Shown: positions 1 through 11,141 of the stretch, one piece after another | How the letters are laid out: each line of letters begins with the position of its first letter | How positions within the stretch are numbered: the first letter of the stretch is position 1 | The notes under the pieces: generated by a model | Databases searched by the model: none | What the model saw: only the letters and a program-made list of their open reading frames with translations | What the model was told of the DNA's origin: nothing | Translations under genes and position numbers: made by a program | Source of the DNA: Curvibacter delicatus NBRC 14919 | GTDB lineage: Bacteria; Pseudomonadota; Gammaproteobacteria; Burkholderiales; Burkholderiaceae_C | Reading direction: 5' to 3' | Assembly: GCF_001592265.1 (NCBI RefSeq) | Contig: NZ_BCWP01000028.1 | Span: forward strand, 1-48,490 | DNA: 48,490 bases

Positions 1-15
1 TCAGCAAATCCTTAG

Positions 16-21
16 TATAAT
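16..21 (+). promoter_or_regulatory. Sigma-70 -10 box upstream of the atp operon
   Basis: A perfect TATAAT hexamer lies about 50 bases upstream of the first atp gene. The matching -35 element would fall at or beyond the left edge of the window, so only half of the promoter can be seen. Transcription would start near position 28, leaving a leader of about 40 nt. Assignment rests on the consensus match and position. Confidence 0.55.
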
Positions 22-69
22 CAGTGGCTTTGCAAAGGTTTACGGTTGTAACTTGGGGTGCCGTTGAGG

Positions 70-570
70 ATGTCTGAAACCACGCCGCAGCCCGTCAAAC
101 AGGCCTTTGCAGATGAAACAGATGAGGCGCTCGAGCCTGATTTCAAGCCGTTGACCGCCGAGCAGGCGCGGCAATGGCGAGAAAACAACCCTTTGCTTTC
201 GCCGTGGCGAATTGTGGGGTGGCAGGTGGTGGCGGGTGCTCTGGTGGCGGCCTTGGTCTGGATGCTGAGTGGTCGCGCCGAAGTGGCGTGGTCTGCGGGC
301 TACGGTGCGTTGGCGGTGGTGGTTCCGGCGGCCCTGATGGTGCGCGGGCTGTCACGGCAGGCGGGTGTGGCGGGTGCTGCGCTGGCAGGTTTTTTTGTGT
401 GGGAGCTGGTGAAGGTGGTGCTGACGGTGGCGATGCTGCTGGCGGCGCCGAAGCTGGTTCCCGGTCTGAGCTGGTTGGCCTTGCTGGCCGGTTTTGTGGT
501 GGCGATGAAGGTGTACTGGGTGGCCATGTGGCTGCATCCGGCGCGCCGCAAGTCGATCGTGAAGATTTGA
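70..570 (+). CDS. atpI: ATP synthase subunit I (AtpI)
   Basis: Small membrane protein of 166 residues, first gene of the F1Fo ATP synthase operon. The family assists c-ring assembly or Mg/Ca handling for the enzyme and is not part of the final complex. The N-terminal 45 residues are hydrophilic and acidic. About four hydrophobic segments follow, and the tail is basic (ARRKS). Position directly before atpB is the strongest evidence, because AtpI sequence is poorly conserved. The ATG at 70 gives a normal length; an in-frame GTG at 58 would add four residues, and neither has an ideal ribosome binding site. Confidence 0.85.
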   Translation: MSETTPQPVKQAFADETDEALEPDFKPLTAEQARQWRENNPLLSPWRIVGWQVVAGALVAALVWMLSGRAEVAWSAGYGALAVVVPAALMVRGLSRQAGVAGAALAGFFVWELVKVVLTVAMLLAAPKLVPGLSWLALLAGFVVAMKVYWVAMWLHPARRKSIVKI

Positions 571-589
571 ATTGACGAACTGGTGATTT

Positions 590-1468
590 ATGTCTGCTGA
601 AAACGCTGGTGCACACGCCCCGTCGGCTGGAGAATACATCCAGCACCATTTGCATCATCTGCAAAAGAACTTCAATTTCGAAAACGTCGAGCAGCACAGC
701 ATCGTCGATTTCAGTCTGTTCAATTTCGACTCGCTGGTCTTCTCGCTGCTGTTGGGCGTGATTGGCTGCTTTGTGCTCTGGAATGCAGCGCGCAAAGCCA
801 CCTCGGGTGTGCCAGGTCGCTTCCAGGCGGCGGTGGAGCTGCTGTCCGAAATGGTGGAAAACCAGGCCAAGGGCGTGATTCACAACGCCAAAAGCCGCAA
901 GCTGATTTCCCCGCTGGCCTTGACCGTGTTTGTCTGGATCTTCCTGATGAACGCGATGGACATGCTGCCGGTCGACCTGATCCCCTACTTCTGGCACAGC
1001 GCCGGTCCGGCGCTGGGTTTCAAGGACTACATGCGCGTGGTGCCGACGGCCGACCTGTCGACCACGCTGGGTCTGTCCTGCTCGGTTCTGCTGGTCTGCC
1101 TGGTCTACAACATCAAGATCAAGGGTCTGGGTGGCTGGGCGCATGAGCTGATTGCTGCGCCCTTTGGTGACCACTGGGCCCTGTATCCGGTGAATTTCCT
1201 GATGCAGATGATCGAGTACCTTGCCAAGACCGTGTCGCACGGCATGCGGTTGTTTGGCAACATGTTTGCAGGTGAGTTGGTGTTCATGCTGATTGCCCTC
1301 ATGGGTGGCGGCTGGGCACTGTCGGCAACCGGTGTTGGCTTGGCCATCGGCCATGTCATCGCCGGAACCGTGTGGACCTTGTTCCACATCCTGGTGATCA
1401 CTTTGCAAGCCTTCATCTTTATGATGTTGACGCTGATCTACACCGGTCAAGCGCACGACGCACATTGA
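590..1468 (+). CDS. atpB: F0F1 ATP synthase subunit a
   Basis: Subunit a of the membrane Fo sector forms the two proton half-channels against the c-ring. The 292-residue product has an N-terminal extension typical of beta-proteobacteria and then five to six hydrophobic segments. The essential arginine helix is visible as SHGMRLFGNMFAGE, with the catalytic Arg inside it. The C-terminal helix holds the QAFIFMMLTLIY motif. It starts 19 bases after atpI and precedes atpE, the canonical order. No anomaly is seen. Confidence 0.98.
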   Translation: MSAENAGAHAPSAGEYIQHHLHHLQKNFNFENVEQHSIVDFSLFNFDSLVFSLLLGVIGCFVLWNAARKATSGVPGRFQAAVELLSEMVENQAKGVIHNAKSRKLISPLALTVFVWIFLMNAMDMLPVDLIPYFWHSAGPALGFKDYMRVVPTADLSTTLGLSCSVLLVCLVYNIKIKGLGGWAHELIAAPFGDHWALYPVNFLMQMIEYLAKTVSHGMRLFGNMFAGELVFMLIALMGGGWALSATGVGLAIGHVIAGTVWTLFHILVITLQAFIFMMLTLIYTGQAHDAH

Positions 1469-1522
1469 TGTAACTCTCTTCCGTTCTCTTTCTTTTCACT
1501 TTTCTTTTCCGCAAACTTTTAG

Positions 1523-1780
<258 letters not shown>

Positions 1781-1817
1781 TCAACGGACCCCTTCACGCT
1801 AGAGAAGGAATCAAGCC

Positions 1818-2288
1818 GTGAACATTAATGCAACCCTGTTCCTGCAGGCGGTTGTCTTTGCGATCCTGGTGTGGTTCACGATGAAATTCGTGTGGCCCCC
1901 GATCACCAAGGCACTCGACGAGCGGGCCCAGAAAATCGCCGACGGTCTCGCCGCCGCCGACAAGGCCAAGGCTGAACTCGCCAACGCTAACAAGCGTGTC
2001 GAGGCCGAGCTGGCCACGTCGCGCAACGAGACGGCTGTGCGTCTGGCTGACGCGGAGCGCCGCGCCCAAGGCATCGTTGAAGAAGCCAAGGCCCGCGCCA
2101 CCGAAGAAGGCAACAAGATCATCGCCGCTGCCAAGGCTGAAGCCGAGCAGCAGACCGCCAAGGCACGTGAAGCCCTGCGTGAGCAGGTCGCCGTGCTGGC
2201 AGTCAAGGGCGCCGAGCAGATCCTGCGCAAGGAAGTCAACGCCGGTGTCCACGCTGATCTGCTAAATCGCCTGAAGACCGAGCTGTAA
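1818..2288 (+). CDS. atpF: F0F1 ATP synthase subunit b
   Basis: Peripheral stalk subunit b of 156 residues: one N-terminal transmembrane helix (about residues 5-27) followed by a long, Ala/Glu/Lys-rich coiled coil that dimerises and reaches the delta subunit. The start is GTG at 1818, preceded by the purine-rich AGAGAAGGA, and it gives the normal N-terminus [10 protein letters not shown]. Length matches the family. It lies between atpE and atpH as expected. Confidence 0.97.
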   Translation: MNINATLFLQAVVFAILVWFTMKFVWPPITKALDERAQKIADGLAAADKAKAELANANKRVEAELATSRNETAVRLADAERRAQGIVEEAKARATEEGNKIIAAAKAEAEQQTAKAREALREQVAVLAVKGAEQILRKEVNAGVHADLLNRLKTEL

Positions 2289-2296
2289 GGTGAACC

Positions 2297-2827
2297 ATGG
2301 CTGAACTTGCCACCATTGCCCGCCCTTACGCCGAAGCGTTGTTCAAGTCTGCCCGTGCCGACTTGAACGGCGCTGCCGCCTGGGTGGAAGAACTTGCTGT
2401 GATTGCCGGCGATGCCGGTCTGCAGCAATTTGCCGGCAACCCGAAGATCACGACGAACCAGGTGTTCGACTTGATCAGCGGCATTGCCAAGACCGCGCTG
2501 CCGGAGCAGGCCAAGAACTTCCTGCGCACCGTGATCGAAAACGGCCGCCTGAACGCCTTGCCTGAAATTGCGGCGCAGTTCCGTGCCCTCAAGAACGCAC
2601 AAGGTGGTTCGTCAGACGCGGTGGTCTACAGCGCGTTCCCGGTTGATGGCGCGGCCCTGGCCGACGTGTCCGCTGCGCTGGAAAAGCGCTTCGGTCGCAA
2701 GCTCAACGTCAAGGTCGAGCTCGATGCCGACCTGATTGGCGGCATTCGCGTGGTGGTGGGTGACGAGGTGCTCGACACTTCGGTCAAAGCCCGTCTGGAA
2801 CAAATGAAAGTGGCTCTCACGGCCTGA
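2297..2827 (+). CDS. atpH: F0F1 ATP synthase subunit delta
   Basis: Subunit delta (OSCP homologue), 176 residues, sits on top of F1 and links the alpha/beta hexamer to the b-dimer stalk. The N-terminal helical domain begins with the typical [11 protein letters not shown]. The C-terminal part contains the conserved [19 protein letters not shown] signature. It begins eight bases after atpF, so the two are probably translationally coupled. Confidence 0.97.
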   Translation: MAELATIARPYAEALFKSARADLNGAAAWVEELAVIAGDAGLQQFAGNPKITTNQVFDLISGIAKTALPEQAKNFLRTVIENGRLNALPEIAAQFRALKNAQGGSSDAVVYSAFPVDGAALADVSAALEKRFGRKLNVKVELDADLIGGIRVVVGDEVLDTSVKARLEQMKVALTA

Positions 2828-2875
2828 AGGCGCAAGCCCGGCTGTTTGCCCAACTAACGAAAGAAGGAAAGAGTC

Positions 2876-4429
2876 ATGCAACTCAATCCCGCAGAAATCT
2901 CTGATCTGATCAAGAGCCGCATTGAGGGGCTGGCTTCCAGCGCCGACATTCGCAACCAGGGCACCGTGGTGTCCGTGACCGACGGCATCGTGCGCATCCA
3001 TGGCCTGTCCGACGTGATGCAGGGCGAAATGCTCGAATTCCCGGCCGGCAGCGATGGCCTGCCCACTTTCGGCCTGGCACTGAACCTCGAGCGCGACTCC
3101 GTCGGCGCCGTGATTCTGGGCGAATACGAGCACATTTCCGAAGGCGATACCGTCAAGTGCACCGGCCGCATTCTGGAAGTGCCGGTCGGCCCCGAGCTGA
3201 TTGGCCGTGTGGTGAACGCACTGGGTCAGCCGATCGACGGCAAGGGCCCGATCAACGCCAAGATGACCGACGTGATCGAGAAGGTCGCCCCGGGCGTGAT
3301 CGCCCGTAAGTCGGTGGACCAGCCGATGCAGTCCGGCCTGAAGTCGATCGACTCCATGGTGCCGGTCGGCCGCGGCCAGCGCGAGTTGATCATTGGTGAC
3401 CGTCAGACCGGCAAGACCGCCGTCGCGATCGACACCATCATCAACCAGAAGGGTCAGAACATGACCTGTATCTACGTGGCCATCGGTCAGAAGGCTTCGT
3501 CGATCAAGAACGTGGTGCGTGCCCTGGAACAGGCCGGCGCGATGGAGTACACCATCGTCGTGGCCGCCACGGCTTCCGAATCCGCTGCCATGCAGTACGT
3601 GTCGGCCTACTCCGGCTGCACGATGGGCGAGTACTTCCGCGATCGCGGTGAAGACGCCCTGATCGTGTACGACGACCTGTCCAAGCAGGCTGTGGCCTAC
3701 CGTCAGGTGTCACTGCTGCTGCGCCGTCCCCCGGGCCGCGAAGCCTACCCCGGCGACGTGTTCTATCTCCACAGCCGTCTGCTGGAGCGTGCCGCTCGCG
3801 TGAATGCCGACTACGTCGAAGCCTTCACCAAGGGCGCCGTCAAGGGCAAGACCGGTTCGCTGACCGCGCTGCCGATCATTGAAACCCAGGCTGGCGACGT
3901 CTCCGCTTTCGTGCCGACCAACGTGATCTCGATCACCGACGGCCAGATCTTCCTGGAGACCTCGCTGTTCAACGCCGGCATCCGTCCCGCCATCAACGCC
4001 GGTATCTCGGTGTCGCGCGTCGGTGGTGCTGCCCAGACCAAGCTGATCAAGAACCTGTCCGGTGGTATCCGTACCGACCTGGCCCAGTACCGTGAACTGG
4101 CTGCTTTCGCGCAGTTCGCTTCCGACCTGGACGAGGCCACCCGCAAGCAGCTCGACCGCGGTGCCCGCGTGACCGAACTGCTCAAGCAGCCCCAGTACAG
4201 CCCGCTGCCCATCAGCCTGATGGCATCTTCCCTGTACGCGGTGAACAAGGGTTACCTCGATGACCTCGACGTCAAGAAGGTTCTGCCGTTCGAGCACGGC
4301 CTGCACGGCTACCTGAAGGACAAGCACGCTGCGCTGCTGGCCAAGCTGGAAGCCGACAAGGCCATGGACAAGGATGCCGAAGCTGAACTGAATACCGCGA
4401 TCGCGGCATTCAAGAAGTCGTTCGCCTGA
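2876..4429 (+). CDS. atpA: F0F1 ATP synthase subunit alpha
   Basis: Non-catalytic nucleotide-binding subunit of F1, 517 residues, close to the family norm. The P-loop GDRQTGKT is present near residue 170, and the alpha/beta signature [13 protein letters not shown] near residue 370. A GAAGGAAAGAG ribosome binding site precedes the ATG. It lies between delta and gamma in the standard order and shows no anomaly. Confidence 0.99.
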   Translation: MQLNPAEISDLIKSRIEGLASSADIRNQGTVVSVTDGIVRIHGLSDVMQGEMLEFPAGSDGLPTFGLALNLERDSVGAVILGEYEHISEGDTVKCTGRILEVPVGPELIGRVVNALGQPIDGKGPINAKMTDVIEKVAPGVIARKSVDQPMQSGLKSIDSMVPVGRGQRELIIGDRQTGKTAVAIDTIINQKGQNMTCIYVAIGQKASSIKNVVRALEQAGAMEYTIVVAATASESAAMQYVSAYSGCTMGEYFRDRGEDALIVYDDLSKQAVAYRQVSLLLRRPPGREAYPGDVFYLHSRLLERAARVNADYVEAFTKGAVKGKTGSLTALPIIETQAGDVSAFVPTNVISITDGQIFLETSLFNAGIRPAINAGISVSRVGGAAQTKLIKNLSGGIRTDLAQYRELAAFAQFASDLDEATRKQLDRGARVTELLKQPQYSPLPISLMASSLYAVNKGYLDDLDVKKVLPFEHGLHGYLKDKHAALLAKLEADKAMDKDAEAELNTAIAAFKKSFA

Positions 4430-4458
4430 TCCCGACCTGAAAGCTTAAGGAGCCAAGC

Positions 4459-5337
4459 ATGGCAGCAGGTAAGGAAATACGCGGCAAGATCAAATCGGTG
4501 GAAAACACCAAGAAGATCACCAAGGCCATGGAAATGGTGGCCGCGTCCAAGATGCGCAAGGCGCAGCAGCGGATGCATGCCGCCCGTCCATACAGCGAGA
4601 AGGTGCGCAACATTGCCGCCAACCTCGGCAAGGCCAATCCGGAGTATGTGCATCCGTTCATGCAAAAGAACGGTGCCAAGAGCGCCGGCATGATTGTCGT
4701 GACCACCGACAAGGGCCTGTGCGGCGGTCTGAACACCAACGTTCTGCGTGGTGTGACGACCAAGCTGCGCGAGCTGCAGAGTGCTGGCGTCTCCACACAG
4801 GCCGTGGCCATTGGCAACAAGGGTCTGGGCTTTCTGGGCCGTATCGGCGCCAAGGTGGTGTCGCATGTGACGCAACTCGGTGACACGCCGCATCTGGACA
4901 AGCTCATCGGCCCCGTCAAGGTGCTGCTGGATGCCTACACCCGTGGCGAGATCAGTGCCGTGTACCTGAGCTACACCAAGTTCATCAACACCATGAAGCA
5001 GGAACCCGTGGTGGAGCAGCTCTTGCCGCTGTCTGCAGCCAAGATGCAGGCCGAGGCGCAAGCCAGCGGCCCGCAGCACGACTGGGACTACATCTACGAA
5101 CCGGATGCGCAGTCTGTCATTGACGACCTGCTCGTGCGTTACGTGGAAGCCCTGGTGTACCAGGCTGTGGCCGAGAACATGGCATCGGAACAGTCAGCAC
5201 GGATGGTGGCCATGAAGGCCGCAACCGACAACGCTGGCAGCGTGATTGGCGAACTCAAGCTGGTTTACAACAAGACGCGTCAGGCCGCGATCACGAAAGA
5301 ACTGTCGGAAATTGTGGCGGGTGCGGCTGCTGTGTAA
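4459..5337 (+). CDS. atpG: F0F1 ATP synthase subunit gamma
   Basis: Central rotor shaft of F1, 292 residues. The N-terminal helix begins with [18 protein letters not shown], and the [11 protein letters not shown] motif follows at about residues 80-90. The C-terminal helix ends with [17 protein letters not shown], which inserts into the catalytic hexamer. A clear AAGGAG ribosome binding site lies just before the ATG. Order and length are normal. Confidence 0.98.
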   Translation: MAAGKEIRGKIKSVENTKKITKAMEMVAASKMRKAQQRMHAARPYSEKVRNIAANLGKANPEYVHPFMQKNGAKSAGMIVVTTDKGLCGGLNTNVLRGVTTKLRELQSAGVSTQAVAIGNKGLGFLGRIGAKVVSHVTQLGDTPHLDKLIGPVKVLLDAYTRGEISAVYLSYTKFINTMKQEPVVEQLLPLSAAKMQAEAQASGPQHDWDYIYEPDAQSVIDDLLVRYVEALVYQAVAENMASEQSARMVAMKAATDNAGSVIGELKLVYNKTRQAAITKELSEIVAGAAAV

Positions 5338-5370
5338 GCGGCATCTCCAGTCTGACCTTTGTCAAGTTAA

Positions 5371-6813
<1,443 letters not shown>

Positions 6814-6878
6814 AGCTGAGTTGCCGGTTGCGCAAGTGACCGGCAGCCAGTTTTGAGCAACATCTTTCAGGAGAAATT

Positions 6879-7295
6879 ATGAACACCATCCACGTTGATG
6901 TTGTCAGTGCCGAAGAGTCCATCTTCTCGGGTGAAGCGCGTTTTGTCGCCCTGCCGGGCGAAGCGGGTGAGCTCGGTATCTATCCGCGCCACACTCCGCT
7001 GATCACCCGCATCAAGCCGGGCTCGGTGCGCATCGAGGCGGCCGACGGCAGCGAAGAGTTTGTCTTCGTGGCGGGTGGCATTCTCGAAGTGCAACCGGAC
7101 TGCGTGACCGTGCTGTCGGATACGGCTGTGCGCGGCAAGGACCTGGACGAAGAGAAGGCCAACGAGGCCAAGTTGGCTGCCGAGGAAGCCCTCAAGAACG
7201 CCAAGAGCGACATCGATCTGGCCAAGGCCCAGTCGGAACTGGCCATCATGGCAGCCCAGATCGCCGCACTGCGCAAGTACCGCCAGAAGAAGTAA
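6879..7295 (+). CDS. atpC: F0F1 ATP synthase subunit epsilon
   Basis: Epsilon subunit, 138 residues, joins gamma to the c-ring and inhibits ATP hydrolysis. The N-terminal beta-sandwich contains the typical [22 protein letters not shown] block (given here as family evidence in two parts: [12 protein letters not shown] and YPRHTPL). A C-terminal two-helix segment rich in Ala/Lys/Glu follows. The gene has an AGGAGA ribosome binding site and is the last of the operon, immediately before a strong terminator. Confidence 0.97.
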   Translation: MNTIHVDVVSAEESIFSGEARFVALPGEAGELGIYPRHTPLITRIKPGSVRIEAADGSEEFVFVAGGILEVQPDCVTVLSDTAVRGKDLDEEKANEAKLAAEEALKNAKSDIDLAKAQSELAIMAAQIAALRKYRQKK

Positions 7296-7334
7296 GCCAC
7301 GACTGCGCAGCGGGCCATCTGGCCTGCCGCATGA

Positions 7335-7367
7335 CAAAAGCCCCGTACGTGATCGTCGGGGCTTTTG
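7335..7367 (+). terminator. Rho-independent terminator of the atp operon
   Basis: An 11-bp perfect stem (CAAAAGCCCCG at 7335-7345 with CGGGGCTTTTG at 7357-7367) encloses an 11-base loop and ends in a T-rich run. The A-run on the left arm makes it potentially bidirectional, so it could also serve the minus-strand gene ending at 7396. Confidence 0.9.
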
Positions 7368-7395
7368 CTTTTGGGGTCGCCCCGCAGGCCGTTTT

Positions 7396-7917
7396 TCAAC
7401 CAATCAGGGGCGCGTCGGGCAATTCATTGGGGTTGGCTGCGTCGGCGGTCAAGGGGAAGTGCTGCACCAGCACGGCGGAGATTTCCTCCAGCGCCGAGGT
7501 CAGCCCCGCTTCAAACTGCTCATCGCGGAAGGCGGTACGCATGCGCGAGATCATGTCTTGCCATTGTTGTGGGCTGAGGTGGCGGTTGATGCCGCGATCG
7601 GCCACGATCTCGATAGCGCGCTCGGCCAGCAGCAGGTAGATCAGCACGCCATTGTTGTGTTCGGTATCCCAGACACGGAGCTTGCCGAACAAGGTGAGTG
7701 CCCGCTGTCGGATGATGGTCCGTGTCTCGGCTTGACGCCAGAGGTAACTCATTGGAAGGCCGGCTTCGATGAAGATACGGATCTCGCCGCTGTGACGTTG
7801 CTCGCTGGCGCGAACGCGCTGAAGCAGGCGCTCACGCACGTCAGCCGGGATGGCGCGACGGACGGTTCGCTCATCGAACCAGCGGTGGCGCAGCAAACGG
7901 AGGAGTCGTTTCATCAT
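7396..7917 (-). CDS. TPM-domain protein (UPF0603-like)
   Basis: Protein of 173 residues with a TPM (TLP18.3/Psb32/MOLO-1) domain. Visible blocks include SGEIRIFIEAG, TEHNNGVLIYLLLAERAIEIVADRGI and QWQDMISRM (each a short family segment). No signal peptide or membrane anchor is evident, so it is probably cytoplasmic or peripheral. The ATG at 7917 has a GGGAGA site six bases upstream and overlaps the stop of the upstream TPM gene as TGATG, showing coupling. The biochemical role of bacterial TPM proteins next to LemA is not settled; an envelope or stress role is inferred from context only. Confidence 0.85.
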   Translation of the reverse strand: MMKRLLRLLRHRWFDERTVRRAIPADVRERLLQRVRASEQRHSGEIRIFIEAGLPMSYLWRQAETRTIIRQRALTLFGKLRVWDTEHNNGVLIYLLLAERAIEIVADRGINRHLSPQQWQDMISRMRTAFRDEQFEAGLTSALEEISAVLVQHFPLTADAANPNELPDAPLIG

Positions 7918-8837
7918 CACCAATCTCCCGAGGCGCCACCACCGGCACCGTCGCCACCACCGCCTGAGCTGAAGCCGCCGCCTGAGCCAAATCCACCCCC
8001 GCCAAAGCCGCCGCCGAAATCACCGCCGCCCCAGCGGCCGCCATGGTTCTGACGCTGCTGGCTGGCAGCCAGCAAGGCACTGCCCAACGGGGTGCCGGCG
8101 ATAAAGGTCAGCAGGATGGCCAGGAGCGCCGCCATGCCAGCCAGCAGCAAGCTGGCCGTGAAGACAAACGTGAGGGCGGCCACGGCGCCGCCGGTGGCCA
8201 GTGTGCCCAGCTTGTGGCCCAGAATGCGGCGCAGCAGGGAGCCCAATACGGGAACCGCAATAAACAGCAGGATGGCCAGGTCCATCCACTCAATACCCGC
8301 ATCGGCACCACGGGGTGGGTTGGTGCTGGGCGTGGGCAGGCCTTCGCCACGAATCAAAGCAATCAGACGGTCAATGGCCTGGTCCAGTCCGCCCGCAAAA
8401 TCGTTCTGGCGGAAATGGGGTGTCAGCACCTCGTCAATCACCTGTTTGGCGGCCAGATCGGGGATGGCCCCCTCCAGAGCGCGAGCCACTTCAATGCGGA
8501 TCTTCCGGTCCTGCTTGGCAACCACCATCAGCAGCCCGTCGCCGAGGCCAGCACGGCCCGGCTTCCAGGTGTTGAAGACCCGGTTGGCGTAGGCGGCAAT
8601 GTCTTCAGGCTGCGTGGTGGGCACCAGCAGGATGACGATTTGCGAGCCCTGCGTCTGCTCAAAAGCAGCCAGTTTGTCTTCAAGGGCACCTAACTGCGGG
8701 GCAGTGAGCGTGCCGGTGTGGTCCATCACCCGGGCGGTCAAGGCCGGGACCGGCAGCACGCCCTGGGCCAGGGCGGTGCCTGCCCATGCCGCCAGGAACA
8801 AGACGAAGATGCCGCAACGGCGAGCCCAGTGCAGCAT
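7917..8837 (-). CDS. TPM-domain membrane protein with Gly-rich tail (YgcG family)
   Basis: Protein of 306 residues: signal peptide (cleavage near ALAQG, residue 25), TPM domain at about residues 30-165 with GLGDGLLMVVAKQDRKIRIE, then two or three hydrophobic segments (about 180-250). It closes with a Gly/Ser-rich tail ending in GASGDW. This is the classic YgcG/BA_1558-like architecture found with LemA. The Gly-rich end is typical of the family and not a sequencing artefact. It is the middle gene of a lemA-TPM-TPM operon with 24 bases to lemA and an overlapping downstream start. Confidence 0.9.
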   Translation of the reverse strand: MLHWARRCGIFVLFLAAWAGTALAQGVLPVPALTARVMDHTGTLTAPQLGALEDKLAAFEQTQGSQIVILLVPTTQPEDIAAYANRVFNTWKPGRAGLGDGLLMVVAKQDRKIRIEVARALEGAIPDLAAKQVIDEVLTPHFRQNDFAGGLDQAIDRLIALIRGEGLPTPSTNPPRGADAGIEWMDLAILLFIAVPVLGSLLRRILGHKLGTLATGGAVAALTFVFTASLLLAGMAALLAILLTFIAGTPLGSALLAASQQRQNHGGRWGGGDFGGGFGGGGFGSGGGFSSGGGGDGAGGGASGDW

Positions 8838-8861
8838 ACGCGTCAGAGAAAAAGGAAAGAC

Positions 8862-9449
8862 TTACTTTTTGCCAAAGTCGACCGCGGGCGGCGAGGAGAT
8901 GGCCGCCTCGTTCTGCGGGGCGAAATTCGGCTTGGTCTGGTAGCCAAACAGCATGGCGGTGAGGTTGCTGGGGAAACTGCGCGCCAGCACGTTGTATTCC
9001 TGCACTGCCTGGATGTAGCGGTTGCGTGCGATGGTGATGCGGTTTTCCGTCCCTTCGAGCTGCACGCGCAGGTCACGGAAGCCCTGGTTGGCCTGCAAGG
9101 TCGGGTAACGCTCGGACACGACCATCAGCCGGCTCAAGGCATTGCCGAGTTCGCCCTGGGCCGCCTGGAATTTCTGCAGCGACTGCGGGTTGCTGAGGGT
9201 GTCAGGCGTGACCTGGATGGCGGTGGCCTTGGCGCGTGCTTCGATCACGCGCGTGAGCGTTTCCTGCTCGAAGGCAGCTTCGCCCTTGACCGTAGCCACG
9301 ATGTTGGGCACCAGGTCGGCACGGCGCTGGTACTGGTTGAGCACTTCGCTCCAGGCCGATTGGGTCTGCTCGTCGAGCCGTTGAAAATCGTTGTAGCCGC
9401 ACCCGCTCAGGGCCAAAGCAGCGATCAAGGTGAAAAGCCAGCGCATCAT
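8862..9449 (-). CDS. lemA: LemA family lipoprotein
   Basis: LemA-family protein of 195 residues with an N-terminal lipoprotein signal (LIAALALSGCGYN) and a long helical body. Family hallmarks are YQRRADLVPNIVATVKG near residue 45 and ARNRYIQAVQEYNVLARSFPS toward the end. The ATG at 9449 has AGGAG six bases upstream; longer in-frame forms lack a site. First gene of a minus-strand operon with two TPM proteins, an association seen widely. Molecular function is unknown. Confidence 0.92.
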   Translation of the reverse strand: MMRWLFTLIAALALSGCGYNDFQRLDEQTQSAWSEVLNQYQRRADLVPNIVATVKGEAAFEQETLTRVIEARAKATAIQVTPDTLSNPQSLQKFQAAQGELGNALSRLMVVSERYPTLQANQGFRDLRVQLEGTENRITIARNRYIQAVQEYNVLARSFPSNLTAMLFGYQTKPNFAPQNEAAISSPPAVDFGKK

Positions 9450-9540
9450 GGAAAACTCCTGCAACAAGAAGCGGGGCTTAGCATACACCTGCGTCCCCGG
9501 CTTATGGCGGAAAATTGCGGCTGCGACTTTGAATATCCAC

Positions 9541-10521
9541 ATGAACTACTCGGCCCCTCAGTGGCTGCCTGGCGGCAACCTGCAAACCATCTGGCCTGCG
9601 CTTTATGCACGGCAGGTGCTGGGGCCGCGGCCGCAATTCCGGCGCGAGCGCTGGACCACCCCCGATGGCGACTTCATCGACGTGGATTGGCTGCAGCAGC
9701 AGACGCCGGGCAAAACGCTGCTGGTGCTGTTCCACGGTCTGGAAGGTTCGTCGCAGAGCCACTACGCGCAGGCCTTTGCCGATTTCGCGCGCGAGCAGCA
9801 CATGGCGTATGCCGTGCCGCACTTCCGCGGCTGCAGTGGCGAGATCAATCTGGCGCCCCGTGCCTACCACTCGGGCGATTTTGAGGAGGTGCACTGGATT
9901 TTGGCGCGTTGCCGCGCCGTGCACACGGGCCCGATCGTGGCAGTCGGGGTCTCACTGGGCGGCAATGCGTTGATGCGCTGGGCGGGCGAGATGGGTGGGG
10001 CGGCGGCGCAGATGGTGTCTGCGGTGGCCTCGGTCTGCGCGCCGCTGGATTTGGCGGCGGGCGGCCAGGCGATCGGCCGCGGTTTCAACCGCCTGGTCTA
10101 CACGCGCATGTTTCTGAACACCATGAAGCCGAAGGCCATGCAGAAGCTGGCGCAGCACCCGGACCTGTTCGATGCACAAGCCCTGCGTGCCGCACGCAAC
10201 CTGTACGAGTTCGACAATGTCTTCACCGCCCCCTTGCATGGCTTCAAGGACGTTGATGACTACTGGCGCCGCGCTTCTGCCAAGCCGCATCTGGCAGGCA
10301 TCCGCCTGCCGGCGCTGGCGGTCAATGCGCAGAACGATCCCTTCGTGCCCGCGTCCAGCCTGCCCCACGAAGGGGATGTGGGCGCGCATGTCACTCTGTG
10401 GCAGCCACGGCATGGCGGCCATGTCGGCTTTGCGGGCGGACGTTGGCCGGGTCATGTGCGTCCCATGCCGGATGCGGTCGGACAATGGCTGCTGCAGGCG
10501 GCGGGAGGCCGACATGGATGA
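9541..10521 (+). CDS. YheT-type alpha/beta-fold hydrolase
   Basis: Hydrolase of 326 residues of the AB-hydrolase YheT/EMB8 family. It starts with the family-typical APQWLPGGNLQTIWPAL. The oxyanion region is LFHGLEGSSQSHYA, the nucleophile Ser lies in VGVSLGGNALMRW, the acid in NAQNDPFVP and the His in HGGHVGF, so the catalytic triad looks intact. The substrate is unknown. It is divergent from lemA with about 90 bases between, and its stop overlaps the next gene by 8 bases. Confidence 0.9.
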   Translation: MNYSAPQWLPGGNLQTIWPALYARQVLGPRPQFRRERWTTPDGDFIDVDWLQQQTPGKTLLVLFHGLEGSSQSHYAQAFADFAREQHMAYAVPHFRGCSGEINLAPRAYHSGDFEEVHWILARCRAVHTGPIVAVGVSLGGNALMRWAGEMGGAAAQMVSAVASVCAPLDLAAGGQAIGRGFNRLVYTRMFLNTMKPKAMQKLAQHPDLFDAQALRAARNLYEFDNVFTAPLHGFKDVDDYWRRASAKPHLAGIRLPALAVNAQNDPFVPASSLPHEGDVGAHVTLWQPRHGGHVGFAGGRWPGHVRPMPDAVGQWLLQAAGGRHG

Positions 10522-11053
10522 CATCGTCAAACAGGCCATGGCCAAATGGCCGAATGTGCCGGACTGTTTTGGTTGGCTCGGACTGGACGCCCGCGGCAAC
10601 TGGTACATGCGCGATGACCGGGCGCAAGCCGCAGGGGCGTTTGCAGGCGGTGCCAAAAGCGCCAAAGGCTCACTGTTGCGGCACGACAAGTTGATCGACT
10701 TCATCCAGCGCAACTACGGCGCCGATGCGCAAGGGCGCTGGTTCTTCCAGAACGGGCCGCAACGGGTTTTTGTGGAGCTGGAGGCCACGCCCTGGATCTG
10801 GCGCATTCAGCCGGACTTGACGGTGCTGACCCATACCGGGCAGTCGGCACAGGTGCGGCAGTGCCTGATGGACGAGGAAGGCCGCGTCTATCTGCTCACC
10901 GATCTCGGTTTTGGCCTGGTGCACACGCAGGACGTCGCGTTGGCGGCGGACGCCGTGCAGGCCGGCTTGTGGACGCTGGAGGAAATGGCCGCACCACACA
11001 TGCCAGAGCGATTTGGTTATGTCATCAGCCCGGATTTGCTATCAAAAAAGTAG
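10514..11053 (+). CDS. Conserved hypothetical protein coupled to the YheT hydrolase
   Basis: Protein of 179 residues, no signal peptide or membrane segment. It has many Trp/Gly-Trp motifs (FGWLGLDARGNWYMRD, RWFFQNGPQRVFVELEATPW) that look like a DUF found in Comamonadaceae next to yheT; I remember it only as an uncharacterised family and assign no function. It overlaps the hydrolase by 8 bases, so both are likely co-translated. Its last codons and TAG stop lie inside a short interspersed repeat (11035-11095), so the C-terminus DLLSKK comes from the repeat. Confidence 0.8.
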   Translation: MDDIVKQAMAKWPNVPDCFGWLGLDARGNWYMRDDRAQAAGAFAGGAKSAKGSLLRHDKLIDFIQRNYGADAQGRWFFQNGPQRVFVELEATPWIWRIQPDLTVLTHTGQSAQVRQCLMDEEGRVYLLTDLGFGLVHTQDVALAADAVQAGLWTLEEMAAPHMPERFGYVISPDLLSKK

Positions 11054-11095
11054 CTTGATGCGCAGATTTAATAAGGCCTAGGGCGCGATTTGGCA
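11035..11095 (+). repeat. Comamonadaceae-type interspersed element, copy 1
   Basis: The segment begins with GCTATCAAAAAAGTAGC, a GCTA...TAGC inverted pair, and continues ATGCGCA...AATAAGGC...GATTTGGCA. It can be aligned by eye with reverse-complement segments in putA (40980-41037, 40054-40107) and with 36757-36808 in yggS. From memory, elements of this form are abundant in Comamonadaceae genomes. This copy supplies the stop codon of the upstream gene and abuts the terminator. Confidence 0.6.
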
Positions 11096-11096
11096 T

Positions 11097-11125
11097 AAAA
11101 AAACCGGTCGATGACCGGTTTTTTT
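11097..11125. terminator. Bidirectional rho-independent terminator
   Basis: A perfect 13-bp stem (seven A plus CCGGTC pairing with GACCGG plus seven T) with a GAT loop. The symmetric A-run/T-run makes it work in both directions. It sits between the convergent genes ending at 11053 (plus) and 11142 (minus). Confidence 0.93.
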
Positions 11126-11141
11126 GGAGGCGCTGAAAAGC

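Noticed and set aside
143-1465. Long open frame on the minus strand opposite atpI/atpB (440 codons)
   Set aside because: It is antisense to two certain genes, is Gln/His/Pro-rich as expected for a shadow frame in GC-rich DNA, and resembles no family.
7917-8045. Gly-rich repetitive stretch in the TPM protein tail
   Set aside because: Typical Gly/Ser-rich C-terminus of this family, not a separate repeat element.
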